Source of the DNA: Neochlamydia sp. AcF84
GTDB taxonomy: Bacteria > Chlamydiota > Chlamydiia > Chlamydiales > Parachlamydiaceae
Reading direction: 5' to 3'
Assembly: GCF_011087585.1 (NCBI RefSeq)
Contig: NZ_VJOT01000034.1
Span: 1-64,000 of the forward strand
DNA length: 64,000 bases
Within the stretch, counting starts at the first letter, position 1. Each line of letters begins with the position of its first letter. The notes beneath the pieces are model-generated. The model did not search any database and was not told the DNA's origin. It worked only from the letters and a program-made list of their open reading frames with translations. The translations under genes were made by a program, and so were the position numbers. Below, one piece after another: positions 1 to 9,159 of this stretch.

Positions 1-69
1 ATTCTAGATTTTCTAGCAGACGCTATATATGCCGCTCGTACCAAGCAACCCATGCCTTCTGTTATCTAA
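1..69 (+). CDS. C-terminal end of an unidentified protein (partial)
   Basis: An open frame enters from the left edge and stops with TAA at 67-69, giving the last 22 residues, ending in ARTKQPMPSVI. The short tail vaguely resembles C-termini of Gfo/Idh/MocA oxidoreductases, which often end with an AIY-x-SAR-x-GQP type sequence, but 22 residues do not allow a firm call. It has no visible terminator before the next gene. Confidence 0.45.
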   Translation: MLDFLADAIYAARTKQPMPSVI

Positions 70-270
70 AAAACCTTTTATATCCCGTGACCGCTTACGA
101 GAGAATAGTTTTGTTTATAAGTTATCTTGCCTTTTAAAATAGCGCGAAAAAAATTACGGCTAATTTATTTGAGCTAAAGTTTAAACAAGCTCTTGGATTT
201 TGTTTTAATAAAAATTTTGCTTGTGACATAATTTTTTCCTTACACCAGATCAAGATAGCAAATTTAATTT

Positions 271-1146
271 ATGAATAATCAAAAGCTTCCCAGAAGTGTA
301 GGAACCCATAGCGGAACTTTTCATGCCGATGAGGTGACTGCTTGTGCCCTTTTACTTCTCTATAATTTAATCGACCGTGAGCAAATTATACGCACACGGG
401 ATCCTCAGCTTTTAAGTAAATGTGAATATGTATGTGATGTGGGCGGATGCTATGATCCTGAAAATAAGTTGTTTGACCATCATCAAGCAGATTATCAAGG
501 AGCCATGAGTAGCGCAGGAATGGTTCTTCTTTATCTTAAAGACCAACATATCATTACCCCTAAAGAGTATGATTGCTTTAATGCAAATCTAATTTTGGGA
601 GTGGATGCTCATGATAATGGTAGGGATCCTCAAATTTATGGCCTGTGTACTTATTCTAACATTATTTCTAGCTTTACCCCTATTAAGCAGGATGCCGATG
701 ATGCCACACAAGATAAAGCTTTTTTTGATGCACTAGATTTTGCTTATCAATATCTTAATCGTATACTTAATCGATTTAACTATATTCTCTCCTGCCGGGA
801 AATTGTCTCGAGAGCCATGGAGAAGCAAGACGATTGTCTAATGTTTGAGAAGAATATTCCTTGGTTGGAATTATTTTTTGAATTAGGAGGAGCTAATCAT
901 CCTGCAAAATTTGTAATTATGCCAGCAGGACCGCATTGGAAATTGCGAGGCATTCCTCCTACCTATGAAGATAAAATGAAGGTACGCTCTCCTCTCCCTA
1001 GCGAATGGGCCGGGCTCTTAGAAGAGGAGTTAAAAGAGGTGAGCGGGATAAAAGGAGCCATTTTTTGTCACAAAGGAAGGTTTATCTCTGTGTGGGAAAC
1101 TTACAACGATGCTTTAAAAGCTTTAAATTATGTACTTAAAAAGTAG
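271..1146 (+). CDS. MYG1 family protein (DHH-like phosphoesterase/exonuclease)
   Basis: The 291-aa protein starts with the family signature THSGTFHADEVTACALLLL (residues about 12-30) and carries the DHH-like motif FDHHQAD near residue 68 plus GVDAHDNG near residue 111, all metal-binding elements of the MYG1/UPF0160 family. Eukaryotic MYG1 is described as a 3'-5' exoribonuclease; the bacterial role is not settled. The length is close to the usual 290-330 aa. The HIT gene begins 11 bp downstream on the same strand, so the two are probably cotranscribed. Family assignment is confident; the biochemical role here is inferred. Confidence 0.85.
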   Translation: MNNQKLPRSVGTHSGTFHADEVTACALLLLYNLIDREQIIRTRDPQLLSKCEYVCDVGGCYDPENKLFDHHQADYQGAMSSAGMVLLYLKDQHIITPKEYDCFNANLILGVDAHDNGRDPQIYGLCTYSNIISSFTPIKQDADDATQDKAFFDALDFAYQYLNRILNRFNYILSCREIVSRAMEKQDDCLMFEKNIPWLELFFELGGANHPAKFVIMPAGPHWKLRGIPPTYEDKMKVRSPLPSEWAGLLEEELKEVSGIKGAIFCHKGRFISVWETYNDALKALNYVLKK

Positions 1147-1157
1147 ACAATAAAATT

Positions 1158-1496
1158 ATGACAGCCAATGTTTTTGCACAAATCATAGCAGGTAAAATTG
1201 CGGTAGACAAAGTATTTGAGAATGAACGCATTCTGGCTTTTAAAGATATTCATCCTGTCGCACCCGTACATATTTTAATTATTCCAAAAAAGGAAATTGC
1301 TGATCTTCAATCCGTCCAAGTAGAAGATTTGCCTTTAATTAGTGAGATTGTACAAGTAGCTCAGCTGTTAGCAAAAACACACCATCTGACTGAGGGTTAT
1401 CGGTTATTAACTAATAATGGGTCTTTAGCAGGACAAACGGTTTTTCACTTACATTTTCATTTGATAGGAGGACGTAAGTTAGAAACGTTAGGATAG
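1158..1496 (+). CDS. HIT family (HINT-type) nucleotide-binding protein
   Basis: This 112-aa protein has the compact single-domain layout of HINT proteins: an N-terminal phosphate-binding strand region (ILAFKDIHPVAPVHILIIPK, about residues 26-45) and the C-terminal histidine triad HLHFHLIGG, whose central histidine is the nucleophile in purine nucleoside phosphoramidate hydrolysis. It follows the MYG1 gene by 11 bp and likely shares its transcript. The physiological substrate cannot be read from the sequence. The family call is secure because both the triad and the length match. Confidence 0.93.
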   Translation: MTANVFAQIIAGKIAVDKVFENERILAFKDIHPVAPVHILIIPKKEIADLQSVQVEDLPLISEIVQVAQLLAKTHHLTEGYRLLTNNGSLAGQTVFHLHFHLIGGRKLETLG

Positions 1497-1551
1497 AATT
1501 AATTCATTTATTCCATGAAAAATGTTTTAAAACGAATAAATAGATGAAGCT

Positions 1552-1685
1552 TTTAGCTTATACGCTTTCGAGCAGCTCTTTATGTAATCATATACTTAGT
1601 AAAAAGCTTGTTTTTACGAGTAAGATCAGCCTGGAAAAAGGCTAATTTCTTTTTTGGTTATGTAGACGCAGTTTCTTTGAAAGGT
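1552..1685 (+). pseudogene. Gene fragment, dispersed repeat copy 1
   Basis: This stretch closely matches 61440-61568 on the same strand and, in reverse complement, 35755-35876. In one frame all three encode related peptides (here RAALYVIIYLVKSLFLRV followed by AWKKANFFFGYV). There is no start codon in frame and the similarity ends abruptly, so I read it as the remnant of the 3' part of a duplicated membrane-type gene. The rest of the 1497-2185 gap shows no gene; a repeated AATGTTCAA pair lies at 2105-2123 and a TATAAT at 2161, just before the next gene. Confidence 0.55.
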
Positions 1686-2185
1686 ATGACTCGGCAGAGC
1701 TGCGGGCAGAATATAAATTTTATCCTCTAAGAGTTTGAATAGCCCATCGATGCTGAAGCTGCATTCTACTCCTGCAGTTTTATCCTTTGAGGGAAATTAA
1801 AATTTTATTAATAGAAAATGTAAGATTTATGTTCAAAACCCTAGTTTCTTGCTTAAAAGCTATTTTATTGAAAGGAAAAGTGGTTTTTAAATAGAGTAGT
1901 TCGTTTTATATTCATAGAAACTCCTCAGGATATTTTGCCCATCCTTAAAGGATTTCTTTGCTATTATAAAAAAATGATAGGTGGAGTGATAATTCTTAAA
2001 CCTTATGCCCTTCATGCACAGCTTTTTAAGCGCTAAAGCGAAAAGTGACTGCTATAAAGCAAGCCTTGAGGCTACATAACAATTGCTTTTTAACGCTTAC
2101 AGAGAATGTTCAAGGAATGTTCAACTTAATGTTTGCAAACATGATTTTCTAATTAAATTATATAATAAGTAGTTAAATTTTGTTT

Positions 2186-3922
2186 ATGCGAGAGATAATT
2201 TTTTGGATAGGGTGTAGCCTTGCTTTCCTTTGCTCAGCAGCTGGCTATGGAAATGAAGAAACATATGTCCAAGCGGCTCATGCCCATCTACGCATTCAAG
2301 ACTTTGGATCGGCTAGTCAAGAAGCTAAAGAAGGTCTTTATTTATTTCCTCACAGTAAAACATTATGGGCAGTCTATATTAAAGCTCTTGCTAAGCAGGG
2401 CGATGAAAAAGAGATGTTGGCTACATGGAAAAATTACATAGAAATTTTCCCTGAGGAGAAAGATAATCGGGCTTTAATAGAAACTTTAGCATGGGGGGTG
2501 ATCGAACATGCTACTTTCTCTTCTTTACCTACCATTCGATTTATGGCCATCCTCTCTGCTTTTTTTTCTCAGGATGCAAAAGGTGTTAAAATTCTATTAA
2601 AAGGGCTGAAAGATAAAAATTCAGCTCTAAGGAGTGCTTCTGCTCAAATGAGTGCGCATTACCGTGATCAAGAGATTAAAGAGGAAATGCTTCGCTTATT
2701 CCGTGAAGAAACAGTCTGGAATGTAAGACTGCAAGTCATTCGTTCGCTCGGTTTAATGAAAGTAAAAGAAGCCAAGCAAGAATTGCTGGATCTATTACAA
2801 AAAACTACCACCACGGCGGAAGAAACCAGAGTGGTTATTGAATCTCTAGTCAATTTATGGGGCGTGGCTACCCGAGAAGATGTTTCGCGTTTAGCAAAAG
2901 ATAAACGTGCGGCTCTGCGCTTGCTAGCCTGCGAGGTGATCGCCCATGGCGATATGAAAGATGCTATCGATTTAATTATACCTTTAATCCATGATTCTCA
3001 TGCCGAAGTGCGCCAGGCGGCCTTGTGGGTGATAGGTTATCTACGCATTCAAGAAGTTAAAGGAGAATCATTATGGCTTTTAGTGGAAAAGAAATTGGAA
3101 GATATTGACCCCCTAGTTAGCATAAAAGCCGCTTGGCTATTGACGTTAAATGGTTCTCTAAAAGGCCCTGAAGCTTTTATTAAATGGTTAGAAAGCCCTA
3201 AGAGAGATGTGCGTATTATAGCAGCGGCAAACCTTGCAGCTTGTGGAAAATATGCCTTCCCTTTGATTGAAGAGCAATTTAATAAATCTGCCGATCCTTA
3301 TGTAAGCATAAACTTAGCTTTGGGTTTAATTAGCCAGCGTGTAGAAATTCGAAAAGCATGCCAGGCTTTATGCCAGGGGCTTACTCATCTTAAAGAAAAA
3401 TGGTCATGGGATGAAAAAAATCATGTGCGTGCTCTTGTGCCTAATCGGCTAAGGCATTTCGATGACCCTGATGTTTCTCCTGCTATTATAGATCAAATGA
3501 CACGCCTTGAAATTCTAAATGTTTTGGCTATCATGCGAGATTCGCAAGCCCAGCAAGCTATTAAATCTTTTTTGAAAGAAAAAACATGGGGGATTACTGC
3601 TCTGGCTTCAGTAACCTTGCTCTCAGAAGGCGATCATACGGCCATAGATCTAGTGCAAGAGCTTTTGAATGATGAGGAAGTACAAGTGCGGGTGCAAGCT
3701 GCTTTAATAATGGCAAGATGGGGGAGAAGCGAGAAAGCTTTGGAAACTTTATTACAAGCTTTTCCTGAAGCTGATAGAGAAATGAAAGAGCGTATTTTAG
3801 AAGGTATGATGCATATATCTTCGTCACAATCAATACCCTTCCTTCTCCATTGCTTACAAGATTCTTATCCCTCGCTAAGGGTAATTGCGGCCGCAGGACT
3901 TATTATGTGTTTATATCATTAA
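2186..3922 (+). CDS. Exported HEAT-repeat protein
   Basis: The protein begins with a hydrophobic signal sequence (FWIGCSLAFLCSAAG, about residues 5-20), continues with a TPR-like stretch (residues about 28-75) and then tandem HEAT-type helical pairs (about residues 115-575) such as SALRSASAQM, EVRQAALWVIGYL, DVRIIAAANLAACG and VQVRVQAALIMARWG. Such scaffolds bind proteins; no catalytic motif is seen, and the signal suggests the periplasm. I chose ATG 2186; an in-frame TTG lies at 2180. Neither has a good ribosome site, but a TATAAT box ends only 20 bp upstream. The next gene starts 17 bp after the stop. Confidence 0.8.
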   Translation: MREIIFWIGCSLAFLCSAAGYGNEETYVQAAHAHLRIQDFGSASQEAKEGLYLFPHSKTLWAVYIKALAKQGDEKEMLATWKNYIEIFPEEKDNRALIETLAWGVIEHATFSSLPTIRFMAILSAFFSQDAKGVKILLKGLKDKNSALRSASAQMSAHYRDQEIKEEMLRLFREETVWNVRLQVIRSLGLMKVKEAKQELLDLLQKTTTTAEETRVVIESLVNLWGVATREDVSRLAKDKRAALRLLACEVIAHGDMKDAIDLIIPLIHDSHAEVRQAALWVIGYLRIQEVKGESLWLLVEKKLEDIDPLVSIKAAWLLTLNGSLKGPEAFIKWLESPKRDVRIIAAANLAACGKYAFPLIEEQFNKSADPYVSINLALGLISQRVEIRKACQALCQGLTHLKEKWSWDEKNHVRALVPNRLRHFDDPDVSPAIIDQMTRLEILNVLAIMRDSQAQQAIKSFLKEKTWGITALASVTLLSEGDHTAIDLVQELLNDEEVQVRVQAALIMARWGRSEKALETLLQAFPEADREMKERILEGMMHISSSQSIPFLLHCLQDSYPSLRVIAAAGLIMCLYH

Positions 3923-3939
3923 AAATTCTAAACTATGAT

Positions 3940-5673
3940 ATGCAGTTGAAGGTAGCAATAAGTTTCCATAAAAAAGCTAAGCATGCTTATAGGGCAATAA
4001 AAAGGACTTTTGCCCTTTTATTAGCAAAATTTATGAAAAAGAATTTTCTTGTGGCAGGACTGTCGCTAATCATCCTCTGTTGTTTGTGGGAGTTAACAAG
4101 CCACTATTTTATTCAGTATCAATTCGTTCTACCTCCCTTTTCTTCGATTGTAGTGCAGATGTGGCAAAGTTCAGATCTTCTTATGAGGAATAGTAAGGTC
4201 ACCTTGCGAGAAATGGCGGGTGGCTTTTTGTTGGCTTCAGTCATTGCTTTTCCTTTAGCCTGGATCATGTATCTTTATAAATCTGCTAGGACAGTCCTGC
4301 AGCCCTTCTTTGTCGTGCTTCAATCAATTCCTATGTTTACTTTAGCCCCTATTATGATCGTATGGTTTGGGTGGTCAGATATGGCTATTATCTTACCCAC
4401 TGCCCTGATGATTTTTTTTCCTCTTACCCTCAATATCTATCAGGGTTTAATGAGCACCCCTCAGGATTTACTTGATTACTTTTACATCAATCAGGCTACA
4501 AGATGGCAAACGTTTACCAAATTACAGCTACCTTATTCCTTGCCCCATATTTTTGCAGGATTTCGGATTGCAGCTGCAGGCGCGGGAATTGGCGCTATAG
4601 CAGGAGAATGGGCTGGTGCACAATCTGGCTTAGGAGTATTAATGCTAAAAAGCCGAAGAGCTACAGAGCTTGAAATCACTTTCGGAGCTCTTCTTTGCCT
4701 GATTATGGTTAGCCTCTGGTTTTATAGTATCATTGCCTACACAGAATATCGCTATAAAAGACATCAAACGATGAAAGGATGGGTAATAGGCTTATTTTTA
4801 GCTCTCGTATGGATGATAGGAGTTTTTCCTTCTCCCATGCAAACTGCATTGCCAGAAAAGCAGGTACTACGTTTATTACTAGATTGGTTTCCCAATAGCA
4901 ATCATGTGCCTATTTATGCAGGCATACAAAGAAAAATTTTTGCTAAACATGGCATTCAATTGCAGATAATAGAACTTAATGATCCTGCGGATAGCGTACC
5001 TTATGTGATAGCAGGAAAAGCAGATTTAGCCCTCTACTATCTACCTGATCTTATTCAGGCCCAGCAAAAAGGTGCTGGTTTGAAATTAGCAGGCGTTTTA
5101 GTGGGCCAACCATTGAATAGCTTTATTTTCCGCCAAGGAGAGGGAATAAGCTCCCCTAAGGATTTGTCCGGCAAAATCATAGGTTATAGCTTAGGGGGTA
5201 ACAATCTAAAAGTATTACAGCGCTTATTGCATGCTAATGATCTACTTCCCAAGAAAATTATCAATGTAAATTTCGATCTTGTCACCCTCTTAGCCAATCG
5301 GCATGTCGATGTCATTTATGGAGCTTTTTGGAATATTGAAGGTGAACATCTAGAGGCATTAAATATAAAGAACTCTTGTTTTAAAGTAACGCAATTAGGT
5401 CACCCTGTTTACAGCGAATTGATTTTTATCAGTAGACATGATTTTAACAGGTTAGAGGCTTTTAAGCTAGCTATGCAAGAAAGCATTGATTACTGTAAAG
5501 CTTATCCTGAAGAAGCTTTTGAACTTTATGCTCATTGTCACTCTGAAAAGAGCGCTGCGACCATTAGGTGGGAAAAACAGGCTTGGTTAAAGACAGTTCC
5601 GCTCTTGGCAGAATCTCAGCAGATTTCAAGGCAAGAGTGTGCTTATCTAAAAAGATGGATGGAAGAATTGTAA
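3940..5673 (+). CDS. ABC importer permease fused to NMT1/THI5-like solute-binding protein
   Basis: One polypeptide of about 577 aa contains a SsuC/ThiX-type permease in its first half, with several membrane segments and the cytoplasmic loop EWAGAQSGLGVLML typical of BPD permeases, then a membrane anchor (WVIGLFLALVWMIGVFPSP) and a periplasmic binding domain of the NMT1/THI5 type (LLLDWFPNSNHVPIYAG, then DPADSVPYVIAGKADLAL). Members of this family import pyrimidine precursors of thiamine, riboflavin or related compounds; LDWFPNxNH is the characteristic start of that binding domain. The start is uncertain: ATG 3940 or ATG 4033. No ATPase gene is adjacent, but one lies at 16232-16963 on the other strand. 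Confidence 0.85.
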   Translation: MQLKVAISFHKKAKHAYRAIKRTFALLLAKFMKKNFLVAGLSLIILCCLWELTSHYFIQYQFVLPPFSSIVVQMWQSSDLLMRNSKVTLREMAGGFLLASVIAFPLAWIMYLYKSARTVLQPFFVVLQSIPMFTLAPIMIVWFGWSDMAIILPTALMIFFPLTLNIYQGLMSTPQDLLDYFYINQATRWQTFTKLQLPYSLPHIFAGFRIAAAGAGIGAIAGEWAGAQSGLGVLMLKSRRATELEITFGALLCLIMVSLWFYSIIAYTEYRYKRHQTMKGWVIGLFLALVWMIGVFPSPMQTALPEKQVLRLLLDWFPNSNHVPIYAGIQRKIFAKHGIQLQIIELNDPADSVPYVIAGKADLALYYLPDLIQAQQKGAGLKLAGVLVGQPLNSFIFRQGEGISSPKDLSGKIIGYSLGGNNLKVLQRLLHANDLLPKKIINVNFDLVTLLANRHVDVIYGAFWNIEGEHLEALNIKNSCFKVTQLGHPVYSELIFISRHDFNRLEAFKLAMQESIDYCKAYPEEAFELYAHCHSEKSAATIRWEKQAWLKTVPLLAESQQISRQECAYLKRWMEEL

Positions 5674-5777
5674 AATGAATTTTTAGTAGGGAGCCTTCAG
5701 TTGAGCTTTTCTTTTTGATACTTCTCCAGCTCATTTATCTAAAAGCGAAGTTTTGTTTATTTAAAAGCTTTTTTTTA

Positions 5778-5819
5778 AGTTCTCCGACCTTCCTAATAAA
5801 AGGAATCACCGGAGAACCT
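5778..5819. other. Hairpin between the ABC fusion gene and the thioredoxin gene
   Basis: The arms AGTTCTCCG (5778-5786) and CGGAGAACCT (5810-5819) pair, with an inner TCCT/AGGA. It lies between two convergent genes, so it may end transcription from either side, but no clean T-tract follows on either strand. Confidence 0.4.
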
Positions 5820-5829
5820 ATGAGCTATT

Positions 5830-6273
5830 TTAATGACCAAAATAGCTTTTGATCATTGAAGCTAGTTGGCTTTTATTCACAAATCCAGAAGATCGACCGA
5901 GCTCTTTGCCGTCCCTGATAAAAATAAGGGTAGGAAGAGCTTGAATATTGAAATGATCGGATAAATTTTTTTGCTGATCAGCATTGAGCTTAACAAATAG
6001 ATAACGGTTACCTAATTCCTTGTTTAATTCCTCAAAAATAGGAGCTAGTTGCTTACAAGGACCGCACCAATCGGTGTAAACATCTAGAATGATAGGTAAA
6101 GGATTACTAAGAATTTGTTGAAAATTATCGGCGTTTAAGTAGACGATCGATGAAGCAGGCCTGTTGTACCTGGTCTGAGAGGAGTGGAAATTTTCATGCC
6201 TAGTAGGACTAGGAGCCGCAGTTAGCAGTGAGCAATTTAAAAATATAGATAGAGACGCTAATATTTTTTTCAT
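5830..6273 (-). CDS. Exported thioredoxin-like protein
   Basis: A 147-aa protein with a cleavable-looking signal peptide (MKKILASLSIFLNCSLLTAA), a linker, and a thioredoxin fold carrying WCGPCK (C70 and C73) and the cis-proline region ALPTLIFI. The WCGPC active site is that of cytoplasmic thioredoxins, but the signal sequence places it in the periplasm, where it could act as a disulfide reductase. The start is supported by AAGGAGGT about 6 bp upstream. It is convergent with the ABC fusion gene and has no operon partner. Confidence 0.9.
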   Translation of the reverse strand: MKKILASLSIFLNCSLLTAAPSPTRHENFHSSQTRYNRPASSIVYLNADNFQQILSNPLPIILDVYTDWCGPCKQLAPIFEELNKELGNRYLFVKLNADQQKNLSDHFNIQALPTLIFIRDGKELGRSSGFVNKSQLASMIKSYFGH

Positions 6274-6924
6274 GTTTTACCTCCTTGTTTTATTTATTAC
6301 TTTAGCAAACTTTCATCATTACAAGCTATTTTAAATTCCATCTTATCTTTAGTGCCCAACCGATTATCAGCTAATACTTACTTAAGCTTCACTTGATGGG
6401 TAGCTACTTGTTAAATAAGTGTCCTAGTCCGTTGATTTTTAGGGAGCAAAGGCTACCTTTTCTTCTTCTTTGATTTTCAGATCTTAAGAATGCATGCCTC
6501 TTTCGACTCCTTCCCATCCTATCGGAAAAGGATGGTCCTCATAGCCAATAGGGCTTGAAGATGAACTAATACCTGCCATTTGCTTTTCGATAATAAGGCT
6601 TTCATTTATATAGAGCTTTACTTCTGTACTTATTAACGATAATCAATGTTCCCTCTTTGGCTTGTTTTAGATAGCGCACTTGCTTTATAACAACTTGCTA
6701 TAGGTCTTTTGATTTTCAGAAGGTCGTTATTAAGAAAGCGGGTAGCCGAACCATCTAAAAGATTGGATCGTGACGTAGCTGTCGCTTATGCGTTTCAGTT
6801 GATTAAAATAATCGTTATAAATGCCCTAGATGATTTGGTCCCATTTCTTTATTCTATTTTCAAAAATAGTAGGTCTACCGAATAATTTTCCAACACCTCT
6901 GCACGTAAGTTGAGTGATTCGGTG
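6274..6924. other. Intergenic region with decayed coding sequence
   Basis: No intact gene is visible. On the minus strand an open stretch near 6488-6640 ends with HPFPIGWEGVERGMHS and a stop but lacks a plausible start, so it is probably the tail of a lost gene. The remainder has many stops on both strands. Confidence 0.4.
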
Positions 6925-7273
6925 GCTAATCCTATGATTATTGAGCTAACAAAGAATGTAAAGGCTGCTTATGGAGATGGTGTTTATGATAAATAAGCTT
7001 TCTGCTGCTCAATTTATAGTCGAGGTATAAGCCTTTTATAATTTCTCTCGTGAAGAGGAAGGCTAAGCTACGAGATGGGCAAGAGCGAGAAAAAAAGGAG
7101 TGCTTTGAAAGCCATTCCACGCTTTGGCAAGAGGATCATGCCAGGCAGCTTGGGAAGAAGCTTTAGGAGTATATAGAAGATGCTTACCGAAACGGTAATG
7201 TCTCGTTTTAAGAAAGACTTTGGTAGAGGTTGGCGTTCTATGAAGCTAGCTTTTCAGCGAGCGGGGCTCTAGG
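6925..7273 (+). pseudogene. Decayed IS5-type DDE transposase (C-terminal part)
   Basis: In the plus frame the stretch reads AAYGDGVYDK, then after stops and a frameshift ALKAIPRFGKR and LTETVMSRFKKDFG. These match, in order, the second catalytic Asp region (GDGAYD), the region before the YHRRSLVE block, and the ET-x-M-x-RFK-x-FG block with the catalytic Glu of IS5/IS1182-type transposases. At least three stops and one frameshift make it non-functional. No inverted repeats were recognised. The following 7274-7440 shows no gene. Confidence 0.65.
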
Positions 7274-7691
7274 TTAAGACTTTTAGCTATGAAAAGGATA
7301 GAGAAGCTTAAAATCCTTAAAAGACATTAGGCATTAACTTAAAGGGGGTAAAGCTTGATATAACACCTATAATTTAACCAAACAAAATAATAGATCATTT
7401 ACACAACAAGGTTGGATTCTCTACTAGGTAAGGAATTAGAAAAATGAAGTTTTATAGGAAAATCAAACTAAAAAACATATTTTCTTATTTTAATTAATAA
7501 ATATAGGGCTTATAGTTAGCCGCGGATAATTTTTTGAATTAAAGCTTGGAAAGCAAGGATAGCCTATAAACGCTTGGCTATAGCTACTTGCTAGCAATAA
7601 ATCATTAATATTTCTTAGGATTGATTAGATTGTTAAATAATGCAAGCTTTGCTATTAGCCTTATAAAACATTAAAGAAAGGGCTTAACCTC

Positions 7692-9152
7692 ATGCAAGTT
7701 CCAAATCTCTCTCCCCATCCTCTATCAAAGATTTCACCTGAAATTCCCCTATCTGAGATTTCCCCCGAGATCCACAAGATGTTACAAAATCCTGAACTTT
7801 ACGACATGGTCCAGGGTACTCTATGTGGCCGGCTGATTAAATTGCTTCTAGCACGCAGTAATACCACTTTAGAAAAGCATTTATATGCATACAAAGCTAA
7901 AGGAATTGTACTCTCAAAAAGGCTAGAAACCGTATGGGGAATAGCCCAAGCCACAGATAATCAAGAAGCCCTTGATATACTTTATAAGTATAATCCTAAC
8001 TTAGCTTCCATCTGCCATATTAAGCTTATGGCTCATCGATTTGGTATTGTCGGTAAAAGCCAAATAAATGGGCAGTCTTTTGAGTTAGAAGGTTCTGATC
8101 ATCGCATTACCTTTCAAGCTCTTCATACTTCGCTTAAACAGCATCTCGACCTTCCTGAGCAAGAGATGATTCTTCCTATTATTGAAATGACCTTAAAAGT
8201 TGAAAAAGATCCTCATACAAAGGATCAAATCCTTTTAGATGCCTATCACCAAGGCAAAACAATTTTTTTGCCTTTGCTATTTAGTTTATCTAGAGCCTGT
8301 CACATTTATGGTTTCCTCATTAAAGGCAACCGGCTAATCAAGCTTAATAAAGGACTTCACGCAGACCTACCAACAGGCTTACATGTTTATATAATAGGCG
8401 ATCCTTCTAAGATTAATATTGAATACATTCATAGATTATTGAACACGAATGTATTAAGGACATATTTTGAAAAAGGTGTGGATAAAGAACCTGGCCTTAT
8501 TCACGACCATTATATCCCTACTACCCTTCAAAGAGGAGGATTTTGTTCTTGGTCTTTAGCCAAAATGGCTTTACGCGGAGGATTTATTTTGGAGGGGATT
8601 GAAAATGAAAAAATAAAATATAAAAAATGGAGTCACGCCGATCGTTTTGCCACAGTCATTGATTATCTAAAGCAAGAAAATATAGATCCCCACTTAATCG
8701 CTTCGATGTGGTGTAGAACTAAAGACCAAAAAATTAAAGAAGCTTTGGAAGATAGATTAACAACTACGCATATAGCTAATGAAAAATCCACCTCTCTTCA
8801 TTTAGCAGCAGAAAGCAATAACTTTTCGGTGGTAGAAAAGCTATTGATGGATGGAGAAAATATCCATAGCGAAGATGATGAAGGCTGGACACCCTTAATT
8901 GCCGCGGCTTGCCAGGGTCATGTGGAAATGGTGGAATACCTATTGGAAAGAGGAGCCCACGTTAATAAAACGGGTAAAACAGGCCTTAGTGCCTATTGCC
9001 ACCTATTGTTTCAGATAGGTGAATGCTCTAAAAATCCTAAAATGGAAAGCCGTATCAATAAGGTTGAAAAGGTTTTAATAGAGAAAGGAATTGATACAGA
9101 TCTTTCCAATGGTTTTAGATGGATGGCACGGCGCCATGCAGAAAGGTTTTAA
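7692..9152 (+). CDS. Ankyrin-repeat protein with possible cysteine-protease-like domain, copy A
   Basis: A 486-aa protein. The N-terminal 350 residues belong to no family I can name, but contain HIYGFLIKGNRLIKLNKG (H204, N219) and LQRGGFCSW (Q280, C285), all invariant in the three paralogues; this order of His, Asn/Asp, Gln and Cys resembles CE-clan peptidases (Ulp1, YopJ, SidE deubiquitinase). Ankyrin repeats follow at about 363-440 (TSLHLAAESNN, then GWTPLIAAACQGHVEMVEYLLERGA). The start has AAAGAAAGG 8 bp upstream and a conserved leader. No signal peptide is visible; a host-targeted effector is an inference, and the catalytic idea is untested. Confidence 0.85.
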   Translation: MQVPNLSPHPLSKISPEIPLSEISPEIHKMLQNPELYDMVQGTLCGRLIKLLLARSNTTLEKHLYAYKAKGIVLSKRLETVWGIAQATDNQEALDILYKYNPNLASICHIKLMAHRFGIVGKSQINGQSFELEGSDHRITFQALHTSLKQHLDLPEQEMILPIIEMTLKVEKDPHTKDQILLDAYHQGKTIFLPLLFSLSRACHIYGFLIKGNRLIKLNKGLHADLPTGLHVYIIGDPSKINIEYIHRLLNTNVLRTYFEKGVDKEPGLIHDHYIPTTLQRGGFCSWSLAKMALRGGFILEGIENEKIKYKKWSHADRFATVIDYLKQENIDPHLIASMWCRTKDQKIKEALEDRLTTTHIANEKSTSLHLAAESNNFSVVEKLLMDGENIHSEDDEGWTPLIAAACQGHVEMVEYLLERGAHVNKTGKTGLSAYCHLLFQIGECSKNPKMESRINKVEKVLIEKGIDTDLSNGFRWMARRHAERF

Positions 9153-9159
9153 AAATTTT

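Noticed and set aside
1540-1690. A small RNA gene as explanation of the dispersed repeat
   Set aside because: The copies share a coding frame, and no promoter or terminator hairpin accompanies them.
6938-7120. Minus-strand frame of 60 codons
   Set aside because: It is antisense to the recognisable transposase remnant on the plus strand.
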